Source of the DNA: JAEUOS01 sp965279115
Lineage (GTDB): Bacteria > Pseudomonadota > Gammaproteobacteria > Burkholderiales > JAEUOS01
DNA length: 64,000 bases
Assembly: GCA_965279115.1 (NCBI GenBank)
Contig: OZ257137.1
Coordinates: 2,294,001 to 2,358,000 of the forward strand
Reading direction: 5' to 3'
Within the stretch, counting starts at the first letter, position 1; each line of letters opens with the position of its first letter. Shown here one piece after another: positions 30,461 to 39,003 of this stretch. The notes below the pieces were generated by a model that had not been told where the DNA came from, did not search any database, and was given only the letters and a program-made list of their open reading frames with translations. The position numbers and the translations under genes were made by a program.

Positions 30461-31963
30461 TCAGAGGCGCAGATCGGCGCGGCCTGTGAAAATTTGCCAC
30501 AGCCTGACCATGGCCAGGGTATCGAGGCCGCAGTAGGCGCGCAGCTGCTTGTCGATCTGCGCCTTTCTGGCCGGGGTGGTGCCAGGTGCAATGGATTCCA
30601 TGTAAGCAGTCATGGCCATGCCACCGTCCTTTACGCCATCGAGATCGTCGTAGCGCAATTCCGGGATCGCCGCGGGCAGCACTTTCTTGATACTCCAGCT
30701 TCCCTGCTGCGAGGGGTGGTAGTAGTGCTGTTCCGCTATCGGGCACAAATCGACGATGCGGTCGTTGATCGCCAGCAGGGCATCCTTCAGGCCGGGAAAG
30801 CGGGCGGCGAGTTCCTTGATGCGGGTCTTCTCGAAGCCGGCGTTGTAGACGAACACCGGTCCGCGCTCGCCGCAGGCGGCTACCAGGGCTTCGGCGAGCT
30901 TTCTTGAGGGGTCTTCGCCCGACAAATCCAGAAATGCCTGATCGGTCAGTTCGCCCTTTCTTGAAAGGTGATGAACGCTGAATTGAAAGATGATCTGCTG
31001 ATAGGGCCGCGTGCCTTTCCAGATCGGGACGGCGAACATGATGGTCTCGAAATCCAGAAAGTAGGCAGGCAATTTGTGTTGCGCCAAATCTGCTGCGGCA
31101 CCACCGGCATCGAAAAAGATCTCGCCTGTCAGTGTGTGTTCCTTGACGCGTTTCTGGGTTTCGTTGAGGAGGTCGTCGGAGACATCGCTCATTTCGATCG
31201 CGTAGTTGCCATCGACCAATGCCTTGAGTGACTTCTTTTTCCTGTTGGGAAGCCAGATCGCCGGATGTTCCGGTTGCGGCTCATGACTCCTGCAGTACGC
31301 AAAAAAACCGCAAGCGTAGGGCTCCGTGCATTGGCCTCCTGTTTTGACCAGTGGCTCGGTCCTGCGACCTACTACTTTCTGCGCCTCGGCGATCCATCCC
31401 TTTACCTCGTCGGCGCGGTTGAATGCGGCCTCCGAGAGGTCCTGCTCGCGCAGCAGGCCCTGGTAGTCCTCGCTGCCGGGGTAAACCCATTTGCTGTCGA
31501 TGTGGGCAAGCGCGATCGATTGCAGCTTCACGCCGGCGGCACGGGCCACTTGCGACTGAATCGCGGCATCATCCTGGTGGTAGTCCTTTACCTTGGTCGA
31601 TGACTTCACCTCCACCATGCGCCAGACGCGCTTGCCGGCGTGCCTGGCCGGCAGCAGGATATCGGCCATCGCAAACCCGCCGTCGGCCGAGAACGTGGCT
31701 TCGAAGATGGTCTGATCGGTGGCCAGAAGGGCTTGGGTCCTTGCGATTGCCGCCGGATAACCTTCGGTCTTCGGGTCGATCAGCGCAGCTGTGCCGTCCG
31801 GGTCGTAGAGGCGTTGCGCAATTTCCCCCACCTGGTGGCCGACCACGAAGCTCGCCTCAGTGGCGGCCGAGTCGTCGCGCAGGTCCGGCTTGTGGATTTC
31901 GAGCCACAGGCGCTTCGGGCATTGCCGGAAGGCAAGAACCTTGGACTTCGAAAGTGTGCGCAT
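30461..31963 (-). CDS. DUF2779 nuclease: Cas4-like Fe-S domain plus DEDD exonuclease
   Basis: In this 500-residue protein residues 1-230 resemble Cas4/RecB-type PD-(D/E)XK nucleases: LSKSKVLAFRQCPKRLW with Cys15, the catalytic Asp101 and Glu118-x-Lys120 (VEVKSS), an helix with IQSQVARAAG, and Cys212, Cys218, Cys224, which with Cys15 would bind a 4Fe-4S cluster. Residues 300-490 form an RNase-H-like DEDD 3'-5' exonuclease: Asp304 and Glu306 in LDFET, YNAGFEKTRIKEL, Asp405 in IVDLC, and AYCGLD with Asp481. Both active sites look intact. The start ATG follows GGGGAG. It lies between the AAA+ gene (62-base gap) and the WYL gene. Confidence 0.88.
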   Translation of the reverse strand: MRTLSKSKVLAFRQCPKRLWLEIHKPDLRDDSAATEASFVVGHQVGEIAQRLYDPDGTAALIDPKTEGYPAAIARTQALLATDQTIFEATFSADGGFAMADILLPARHAGKRVWRMVEVKSSTKVKDYHQDDAAIQSQVARAAGVKLQSIALAHIDSKWVYPGSEDYQGLLREQDLSEAAFNRADEVKGWIAEAQKVVGRRTEPLVKTGGQCTEPYACGFFAYCRSHEPQPEHPAIWLPNRKKKSLKALVDGNYAIEMSDVSDDLLNETQKRVKEHTLTGEIFFDAGGAAADLAQHKLPAYFLDFETIMFAVPIWKGTRPYQQIIFQFSVHHLSRKGELTDQAFLDLSGEDPSRKLAEALVAACGERGPVFVYNAGFEKTRIKELAARFPGLKDALLAINDRIVDLCPIAEQHYYHPSQQGSWSIKKVLPAAIPELRYDDLDGVKDGGMAMTAYMESIAPGTTPARKAQIDKQLRAYCGLDTLAMVRLWQIFTGRADLRL

Positions 31964-32025
31964 CTGACTCCCCACAGTAGGATGCTGCATGTTTCGCGGG
32001 CAGATTAGCATTCCGAGGCGGGATT

Positions 32026-34155
32026 TCAAACGAAGCCGATGGCCGGTCTGGCGCGTTCCTTGACCTGGCACTCCGCGCCAAGCGCGTCGGCCAGGGCACC
32101 CACGGACGAGATCGGCCGGAAACGATGTTGGCGGCATACTGCCGCGAAATCACCCGGTGTCAGATTCGACAATTGTTCGATTCGGCCACGCATGGAATGC
32201 GGAGGCACTTCATGGCCCAACGCCGTGCAGGTCCGGGCGAAAAGCTGCCACGCCTGTTCGCGGTCCAGATAGTCGAACCTGACCTTGAGGTCGAAGCGGC
32301 GCAGCGATGCCGGGTCCAGCCCCTCCATCAGATTGGTTGACGCGATGAAGATGCCGGGGAAACTCTCCATCTGCGTCAGCATCTCGTTCACATGGCTCAC
32401 CTCCCAACTGCGCTGCGCCCCGCGGCGGTCCTGCAGAAAGCTGTCGACCTCGTCGATCATCAGCACCGCACCGTCGCGGTCAGCCTTTCGGAAAGCCTGG
32501 GCGATGTTCTTCTCGGTTTCGCCCACGTGCATGCCCATCAGGTCGGAGGCACGCAGCGCATACAGGGGTGCGCTGACCTCGCCTGCCAGCCATTTGCCAA
32601 ATGCTGTCTTGCCGCTACCCGGCGGCCCATGCAGGCACAGCCGACCGGCCCGCGCGCGTGCCAGTCCGGCCGCGACACTCGCCAGGTCCGCATCGGCCCG
32701 GATGAGGGCCGGATCGTAGTTTCCGGCTGCCAGGACTGAGGCCTCCTGGCATGGAAGGCGGTGGCCCTGCGCCTGGAGCGTCGCGGCAATCAACTGTTCG
32801 ACTGCCGTCGCAGAGGCCGCGACGCCGAGTTCTTGGCTTACCGAGCGCACCACCGAGGCTGCGCGCGCCACGACCGCCGGTGCCAGAGATTCGTTCTCGG
32901 CCAGCCTGGCAACGGCCGCCGCATCGAGCAATTCGCCGCAGGTTGAAGCAATAATGTGCTCGCGCTGGCGCCTGGGCGGTACCGACACCATGACCATCAT
33001 GTCGAAGCGGCGCACAAATGCCGGGTCCATGTCCTGGATGGAATTGGACAGCCACAGGGCCGGGACCGGATTTTCCTCCAGCATGCGATTGACCCAGCCC
33101 TTGCGGGTCTGCGCCGTACTTTTAATACCGAAGAATCCGCCGCCGTCATTGAAAACGTCTTCCGCCTCGTCGAACACGATCAGGGCGCGCTGTTGCGAAA
33201 AAAAGCTCTGCGCGGCGCGGAAGGCCCGCAGGCGCCGGTCACCCTTTACGGGGTCGCCATCGGAGTCCTCCCCGGCGATTTCGAAGAGTTCGCAGCCGAC
33301 CTCGGCCGCCAGTACCCGCGCCAGTTCGCTCTTGCCGGTGCCCGGTGCGCCGTGCAGGAAAATGTTGACGCCGCGGCGACCGGTCGCGCAGGCCTGCTTG
33401 AGGAACGGGCGCAGGATCGCCAGGGGTTGCGTCAGGTGCTCGTAGTCACCAATTGAAAGCATCGGTGGTCGCGCGGGATGGACCGTATCGCGCAACAGGG
33501 CCATGGGGTCGGCGTCGGTCGAGAGAATCTGGTCGCCGAAGTGCTCGGACAACAGATTGATCTTTTGCCGCAGGTTCGACATGCCATTGCGGTCGACCGT
33601 GACCAAGCCCGATCGCGCGAGGACGCCGTGGGGTGACAGCGATGTGCGCACCTCGTGTTCAGGCATGCCCAATACCACCGCCAGCACTCGGAAAAGCCGG
33701 GCTGACGACAGGTCGCCCACCCAGCCAAAGACGTCATCCAGAAGCCCGTCGTAGTGGCTGACCACCGCAAAAGCCAGGATGCGCGAATCGGACGTCGAGA
33801 GGCCCACCAGGGGCGTCAGCCGGTCGATGTTCTTCTGCAATATTGCCGGAGGCGCTACACCCCCGAGTTTGCGTTCGGCGATCGCATTAAGGTTACGCAG
33901 CACCTTCAGTACCGCACGAGGATCGAACTCGGCGTGCTCGTCGATATCGGCGGCCTGGATCCCTTCAACGAGCCATTGACCCAGCCCGACCGCCTTGGCA
34001 ACCGCATCGCTCTGGAACCCGTTCTCCTGGATGAGATGACGGTGCGCACCGAGCGGAACCAGCAGGCGCAATAGCCAGAGAACAACGATTTCCGGTACGT
34101 CGTCGACCGGCCGGTCATTGAAACGAAAGCGCCTGCGAAAAGCTTTGCCTGCCAT
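32026..34155 (-). CDS. Tandem AAA+ ATPase
   Basis: This 709-residue cytosolic ATPase has an N-terminal helical domain (1-225) of unknown role, then two AAA+ modules. AAA1 (about 245-400) has Walker A GAPGTGKS (269-276), Walker B IVFDEA (326-331), sensor 1 WLSNS and FVRRFD arginine fingers. AAA2 (about 490-650) has Walker A GPPGSGKT (510-517), Walker B MIDEVD (566-571), sensor 1 IASTN and SLRRFD. Both sites look active. AAA2 resembles the FtsH/Cdc48 branch. No protease motif is present, so it is probably a remodelling or unfolding machine. The ATG follows AAGGAGACC. It is the first gene of the four-gene accessory operon. Confidence 0.88.
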   Translation of the reverse strand: MAGKAFRRRFRFNDRPVDDVPEIVVLWLLRLLVPLGAHRHLIQENGFQSDAVAKAVGLGQWLVEGIQAADIDEHAEFDPRAVLKVLRNLNAIAERKLGGVAPPAILQKNIDRLTPLVGLSTSDSRILAFAVVSHYDGLLDDVFGWVGDLSSARLFRVLAVVLGMPEHEVRTSLSPHGVLARSGLVTVDRNGMSNLRQKINLLSEHFGDQILSTDADPMALLRDTVHPARPPMLSIGDYEHLTQPLAILRPFLKQACATGRRGVNIFLHGAPGTGKSELARVLAAEVGCELFEIAGEDSDGDPVKGDRRLRAFRAAQSFFSQQRALIVFDEAEDVFNDGGGFFGIKSTAQTRKGWVNRMLEENPVPALWLSNSIQDMDPAFVRRFDMMVMVSVPPRRQREHIIASTCGELLDAAAVARLAENESLAPAVVARAASVVRSVSQELGVAASATAVEQLIAATLQAQGHRLPCQEASVLAAGNYDPALIRADADLASVAAGLARARAGRLCLHGPPGSGKTAFGKWLAGEVSAPLYALRASDLMGMHVGETEKNIAQAFRKADRDGAVLMIDEVDSFLQDRRGAQRSWEVSHVNEMLTQMESFPGIFIASTNLMEGLDPASLRRFDLKVRFDYLDREQAWQLFARTCTALGHEVPPHSMRGRIEQLSNLTPGDFAAVCRQHRFRPISSVGALADALGAECQVKERARPAIGFV

Positions 34156-34237
34156 GAGGGTCTCCTTGAACTCAGGACACATGTTCCACGGGGAGGCGAC
34201 GAGATGTGTCGTTGATACGCATCTGTCGCGGCCGCGG

Positions 34238-34747
34238 CTAAACAGGGGAATGCTCCGCCGGGATGGAAATGTCGATCGCTCCGTCCAGGGAATCGGCCAC
34301 CATTCTGGCGATGCCCGGTGCGGACGATTCGCGCTTGCCGGCGACGTTCAGCGTGCGGACCGAATGCGTGGCCAGGAAGCGCGCCAGGTATTTCGGGTGC
34401 ACCCGGGGATGGAAGTGCATCCAGGGTTTCCCGCTGGCGGTGGCGAAGTCCGTGGTCTTTTTCGAACCACCGTCGAGCTTTTCGAGCAGGGTGAAGACAA
34501 CCGTGGCGTCGCTGTCGCGCACATTCCATTCGTTGCGTTCCAAATAGCCGGACCCCGGAGTCTCGGTAAGGTGGTAACGCGCGTCGATCGGCCCCGTCTC
34601 GGACTTGCGCCCCTTGGGGCACCAGCCGCCGTGGGCGATGCCTTTGGCCATGGCCCAGTCGAGCCCGGCCTGGTCCGCTCCGGTTTGACCGCCTGAAACG
34701 ATCGTGAATCCGGCCGGGGCCCGGTATTGGTCAGCATGGTGGGGCAA
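34238..34747 (-). CDS. SLOG-fold protein, putative molybdenum carrier type
   Basis: This 169-residue protein has the nucleotide-binding SLOG (lysine-decarboxylase-like) fold: IVSGGQTGADQAGLDWA at the N-terminus, GGWCPKGRKSE, RYHLTETPGSGYLERNEWNVRDSDATVVF, then KKTTDFA and a C-terminal LNVAGKRES. It matches the family annotated as putative molybdenum carrier; related SLOG proteins sense or make nucleotide signals in conflict systems. No ATG exists at the right place; I choose a TTG because GAGGAG lies six bases upstream. It is divergent from the PcfJ-like gene and lies 82 bases upstream of the AAA+ operon on the same strand. Confidence 0.8.
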   Translation of the reverse strand: MPHHADQYRAPAGFTIVSGGQTGADQAGLDWAMAKGIAHGGWCPKGRKSETGPIDARYHLTETPGSGYLERNEWNVRDSDATVVFTLLEKLDGGSKKTTDFATASGKPWMHFHPRVHPKYLARFLATHSVRTLNVAGKRESSAPGIARMVADSLDGAIDISIPAEHSPV

Positions 34748-34879
34748 GAGAATCTCCTCAAGAATCGAACGCGGCCTCGTGCAAAGTTTCGGCACGGCGT
34801 GAATGTAGCGTGTCCATACGACACAACGCGTCGCATGTGGAATCAAGAATGGCCTTTCAAATCGCCTTCGACACACACC

Positions 34880-36415
34880 ATGCCATCCGCCAGAGCCACC
34901 AAGGCGCTCAAAGAACCCCCCTTCAAATGCGATGCCGACGCGCCGGACGTTGCCACACTGCCAACACTGGGCGAAGCAGCCTCGGCATTCCGGCAGGCAT
35001 TCAGCGACCGGCACCTGCAAATGGTCAGGCGCCTCAAGCGTGGCGATACATGCGTGGTGGTACTGGCAGCTTCGGTCGCGGTCGAGCACCGAAACGCGAA
35101 AACCCTGCACCTGCGTCTTCGCCCCGAAAGCGCGCCGTGTCGGCAGAATCTTGCGCAAGTGCTTGAGTGGCCCGAGGCTCGGGCATGGCCGCGCCAATCC
35201 CGCCTTGTCGGCACCGATTGCCCGGCCCGTGTGCTCGTCGGATTGTTGAACGTGTTCAATGCCTGGGTGCGCGATTTCCTGCCTGCGGGATACCGCTATT
35301 CTCGCCCGCTGCGAGCGCTGCATTTCGCGTTTGGACGCAAGTTGCGCTGGTCACGACTTGAATCCAGGTTTGTGCGCGCCCTGGCCCCGGTGTTTCCGCC
35401 GCCGTTTTTGGACAGTTTGCATCAATCCATCGCCAGTTGGCTCGCACTTCCCGATCCGGTGGCCTCGCTACGGATCTGGAATCAGCATCGGAACGAATTC
35501 GACAACGGCCAGACGACTGCGGCCTGGGTAGATCACGCGGTTGGCCTGCTCAATCATTTTCCGGCGGACCTAGAACCCGGTGTCAAGTTGGAACAAAGTC
35601 TCAAGCGCATGGTCGAGCGGGTTGCGTCGCCCGCGGAGTGGCGGTTTCATCGCGCGACGCAATTTCGCTTTCTGCCGGATGTCACGCTGTTTGATATCGA
35701 GAAAGGTCACCCTATCGTGACTGCCTCCGTGAAGGCCCTGGGATTGAAGGGCGCGACCGCATTTTTCGACCAACTCGGCGAAGAGGCTTTCGCCACGATG
35801 CTGCTCGCATGCATGATCCGCGACCCCGAAGACGGATGGTCGCGCCTGCCGATTTTTGCCGCGCGCGCCGCCGCGCACCTGGAACAGTTCAAGAATCCGT
35901 CCCGGGAGGTGCGCTCCGAGGTGGCCGACGTCCTCGCGGCACTGCTGGAGAACGGATTCGAGGAAGGTTACCCCCGCAAGACCTCGACTTGGGCCTCGCT
36001 GGTACGCCGCGCGCATAGGCAATGGCGACCGTTCGAACTTGAACCGCCGCACGAAGTTTGCGCTGACGACGCTTCCCGCGCATGGAAGTCGCCGCTCGGG
36101 CCTTGGTCAAATGGACATGTCACGTTCACCCCGCTCACCACGCATGACGCGCTGCGGGAGGAGGGGCGACACATGAACCATTGCGTGGAAACCTGGCACT
36201 ACTGCTGCGCCACCGGTTCAGCGGTGGTATTCCGGGTCTTCGGTGTGCTGCCGTCGGGGGATACGGTACGTGCGACCGCAGGACTACGGCGCAAAACCGG
36301 GCACGCGCCCTGGGAACTCGTCCGCATCCTGGGCCGGAGTAACACCCGCGTGCCAGTTGGTCTGAGGACGATAGCGCTTGAATTCGAGCGGATTTGCAAT
36401 TCGCATCCTGCGTAA
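34880..36415 (+). CDS. PcfJ-like domain protein
   Basis: A protein of about 511 residues. The recognisable part is the C-terminus (about 415-505): LTTHDALREEGRHMNHCV, then CCATGSAVVFRVFG and ATAGLRRKTGHAPWELVRILGRSN, typical of the PcfJ family, which was first described in enterococcal conjugative plasmids and is also seen in phage-like and chromosomal accessory loci. The N-terminal 400 residues are helical and unassigned. The start is uncertain; in-frame ATGs occur at 34835 and 34880 and neither has a good RBS. It diverges from the SLOG gene with roughly 130 bases between. Function unknown. Confidence 0.7.
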   Translation: MPSARATKALKEPPFKCDADAPDVATLPTLGEAASAFRQAFSDRHLQMVRRLKRGDTCVVVLAASVAVEHRNAKTLHLRLRPESAPCRQNLAQVLEWPEARAWPRQSRLVGTDCPARVLVGLLNVFNAWVRDFLPAGYRYSRPLRALHFAFGRKLRWSRLESRFVRALAPVFPPPFLDSLHQSIASWLALPDPVASLRIWNQHRNEFDNGQTTAAWVDHAVGLLNHFPADLEPGVKLEQSLKRMVERVASPAEWRFHRATQFRFLPDVTLFDIEKGHPIVTASVKALGLKGATAFFDQLGEEAFATMLLACMIRDPEDGWSRLPIFAARAAAHLEQFKNPSREVRSEVADVLAALLENGFEEGYPRKTSTWASLVRRAHRQWRPFELEPPHEVCADDASRAWKSPLGPWSNGHVTFTPLTTHDALREEGRHMNHCVETWHYCCATGSAVVFRVFGVLPSGDTVRATAGLRRKTGHAPWELVRILGRSNTRVPVGLRTIALEFERICNSHPA

Positions 36416-36496
36416 AAATTGAACTGATGCGACGCTGGCGCAAGTCACGAGCCACCGTACAGCGACAATGCACGCTTCTCCGCACAATTGACGCCC

Positions 36497-37915
36497 ATGT
36501 TCGCCCCCCTGACCGTCTTTCTCGACCTCGAAACCACCGGCCTCTCGCCCAGGGACGACGGCATCACCGAGATCGGTGCGGTCATCCTTGAAGAAGGCAA
36601 GCCTGCGCGCGAATGGACCACGCTGGTGCGGCCGCCCAGGCCGATCCCGCCCGAGATCGCGCGCATGACCGGCATCACCAACGAAATGGTGCGCGATGCA
36701 CCGAGCTTCACCGAGGTGGCACCGCAACTGGCGGCCCTGCTCGAAGGCGCCTTGCTGGTGGCACACAACGCGCGCTTCGATTACGGTTTTCTCAAGCAGG
36801 CGTTTGCCCGCGAAGGAGTGTCGTTTTTCGCCCCGACGCTTTGCACAGCGCGGCTGGCGCGCGAACTTGAACCTGACCTTGAGTCCGCCGGGCTTGACGC
36901 GCTTTCCGCACGCTACGGCCTGAGCGGCTCAGACCGGCACCGGGCGCTGGGCGACGCGCGCCTGGCGCATGACCTGGCCCGGCATCTGGCAAACACCTTT
37001 GATGCGGACACCATGGCAGCGGCCGTGAAGCGGATGTTGCGCCGCCCCTCGCTACCCAAGCACCTGCCGGTGGACACGCTGGCGCGGATTCCCGAATCAC
37101 CGGGCGTCTACCTGTTCTACGGACTCAACGAACACCCGCTCTATATCGGCAAGGCGAAGTCACTGCGCGAGCGGGTGGGCGGGCATTTTTCCGGCGACTG
37201 GGGCAGTGACCGCGGGGTCAGGCTGTCCGAAGAACTGCGCCGCATCGAGTGGATCGAGACCGCCGGCGAACTCTCGGCACTCCTGTTGGAAGCAAGGCTG
37301 GTGCAGGAACGCCTGCCGGCGCACAACATCAAGCTGCGCCGCCGCACCGCAGCCGTGGCGCTGCGGCTCGACGACACGGCGCGCAAGCTGGAATTTCCGC
37401 TGCTGGCCGGCATCACGACCGACGCGCAGCAGGATCTGCACGGCCCCTTCGCCAGCCGCGCGAGTGCACGCGCGACCCTGGCGCTGATCGCCGGGGAGAA
37501 CCATCTTTGCATGAAAGTCCTTGGCCTCGAAAGGCGGCGACGCGCTGAACCGGCCGACACGCGGTGCTTTGCCTTCCAGGTACGCCGTTGCCTGGGCGCC
37601 TGCTGCGGCAAGGAAGACGCGTCAGCCCATTGGCATCGCCTGCGCGAAGCGCTCGCTCCGCTGGTGTTGCCGACATGGCCTTACGACGGGCCTGTCGATC
37701 TGGTGGAGCGCGACCCTGCCAGCGGGCGCGAGGCGGTTTTCACAGTGGATGAATGGCGACTGACAGGCGCCGACGGCAACCCCGGCGCGTTCGATCACGA
37801 AGTATTCCGCATCCTGCGCCCCTATGTGGAAGGCCGCAAACGCAAGGGCAACGTGACCCTGGTGCGCGATATCCGCACTTCCGTGGGGGGGTTGGCAACA
37901 AGCGGCACGGAATAA
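36497..37915 (+). CDS. DnaQ-like exonuclease fused to UvrC-type GIY-YIG nuclease
   Basis: This 472-residue DNA-repair type hybrid has an N-terminal DEDDh exonuclease like the Pol III epsilon subunit (Asp10 and Glu12 in LDLETTG, His90-Asn91 and Asp95 in HNARFDYGF, His148 and Asp153 in HRALGD) and a GIY-YIG domain (about 195-275, GVYLFYG and LYIGKAKSLRERV). The C-terminal third contains a cysteine cluster (RCFAFQVRRCLGACCGKED) typical of Cho/UvrC-related proteins. Such fusions are widespread in proteobacteria and are thought to aid nucleotide-excision repair. I use the ATG at MFAPL; a TTG nine bases earlier is in frame. Confidence 0.92.
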   Translation: MFAPLTVFLDLETTGLSPRDDGITEIGAVILEEGKPAREWTTLVRPPRPIPPEIARMTGITNEMVRDAPSFTEVAPQLAALLEGALLVAHNARFDYGFLKQAFAREGVSFFAPTLCTARLARELEPDLESAGLDALSARYGLSGSDRHRALGDARLAHDLARHLANTFDADTMAAAVKRMLRRPSLPKHLPVDTLARIPESPGVYLFYGLNEHPLYIGKAKSLRERVGGHFSGDWGSDRGVRLSEELRRIEWIETAGELSALLLEARLVQERLPAHNIKLRRRTAAVALRLDDTARKLEFPLLAGITTDAQQDLHGPFASRASARATLALIAGENHLCMKVLGLERRRRAEPADTRCFAFQVRRCLGACCGKEDASAHWHRLREALAPLVLPTWPYDGPVDLVERDPASGREAVFTVDEWRLTGADGNPGAFDHEVFRILRPYVEGRKRKGNVTLVRDIRTSVGGLATSGTE

Positions 37916-37992
37916 GCTTGGCCCATTCAGGTATTTCCGCCCGGCGCGGGATGCTGGTATCGTTTCCGGTTCGACAAAAGGATTGCCACGCC

Positions 37993-38991
37993 ATGACCAC
38001 TACTTGCCTGAAGCCACGGATCACGCGCAACCTCCTTGGCGCAGCGCTCTGCGCCGCGGCATTGACGCAGCCAGCCCACGCGCAGGACTTTCCCGGCACC
38101 ACACCGGTCACCATCGTGATGACCTTCCCGGCGGGTTCCGGCGTGGACATCGTCGGGCGCCTGTTGCAGGACTCGATGCAAAAGACCCTCGGCACCAACC
38201 TGGTGTACGAATACCGCCCCGGGGCGGCAGGCAACGTCGCCTCGGAGTACGTTTCTCGCGCCAAACCGGACGGCCACACCGTCCTGTTCGGCACCGCCGC
38301 CACCCATGGCGTGAACGCGGCCCTGTACAAGAAGTTGCCATTCGATGTGGAAGCCGATTTCACGCCGATCGCGCCCATCGTCAACGTCTCGAACGTACTG
38401 ACCATCAATCCCGCGGTGATCGACGTCAAGAGTGTCAAGGAACTCATCGACTTGGTGCGCGCCAACCCCGGCAAGTACAACTACGCCTCCACCGGCAACG
38501 GCACCGGCACCCATCTGGCGATGGCAGAGTTCCTCTCCAAGACCGGGCTCACCATCACCCATATCCCCTACAAGGGCGGACCGGACGCGGTTTCGTCGGT
38601 GGTCAAGGGCGATGTGTGCTGCTACATGAGCCAGGTGCAGGCCATGCTGCCGCACTACAAGGCGGGCAAGGTACGCCTACTCGGCGTGACGACGAAGGAG
38701 CGGGTCTCGGCCATTCCGGAAGTACCCACCATCGCCGAGGCCGGCGTACCGGGCTTCGAGAACTACACCTGGTTCGGCATGTTCGGCCCGAAAAACATGA
38801 ACCCGCTGGCGGTCACGAAGATCAACCAGGCAGTCAAGGCCGCGCTGGAAACCCCGGCCATACGCCAGCGCCTGATCGACACCGGCAACACGCCACGCTG
38901 GGAGACACCCGAGCAGTTCAAGGCCACCGTCAAGGCGGACCGCGCCAAGTGGGCGGTGGTGGTCAAGGAGTCCGGCGCGACCGTGGATTGA
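37993..38991 (+). CDS. Bug-type (TctC family) solute receptor
   Basis: A 332-residue periplasmic receptor. The signal peptide ends QPAHAQ (about residue 31). Family motifs are MTFPAGSGVDIVGR, YRPGAAGNVAS, NPGKYNYASTGNGTGTHL and HIPYKGGPDAVSSVV. It has an unusual CCYM segment in place of the common VMFD/LFI strand after the ligand loop, giving two adjacent cysteines in the mature protein. It is alone on its strand and convergent with the epoxide-hydrolase-like gene 12 bases away. Confidence 0.9.
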   Translation: MTTTCLKPRITRNLLGAALCAAALTQPAHAQDFPGTTPVTIVMTFPAGSGVDIVGRLLQDSMQKTLGTNLVYEYRPGAAGNVASEYVSRAKPDGHTVLFGTAATHGVNAALYKKLPFDVEADFTPIAPIVNVSNVLTINPAVIDVKSVKELIDLVRANPGKYNYASTGNGTGTHLAMAEFLSKTGLTITHIPYKGGPDAVSSVVKGDVCCYMSQVQAMLPHYKAGKVRLLGVTTKERVSAIPEVPTIAEAGVPGFENYTWFGMFGPKNMNPLAVTKINQAVKAALETPAIRQRLIDTGNTPRWETPEQFKATVKADRAKWAVVVKESGATVD

Positions 38992-39003
38992 GCGGCGCGC
39001 GGT

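Noticed and set aside
28516..36496. Accessory region as an integrated mobile element with integrase and att sites
   Set aside because: No integrase or transposase, no flanking tRNA gene and no visible direct repeats at the edges; acquisition is suggested only by composition and gene content.
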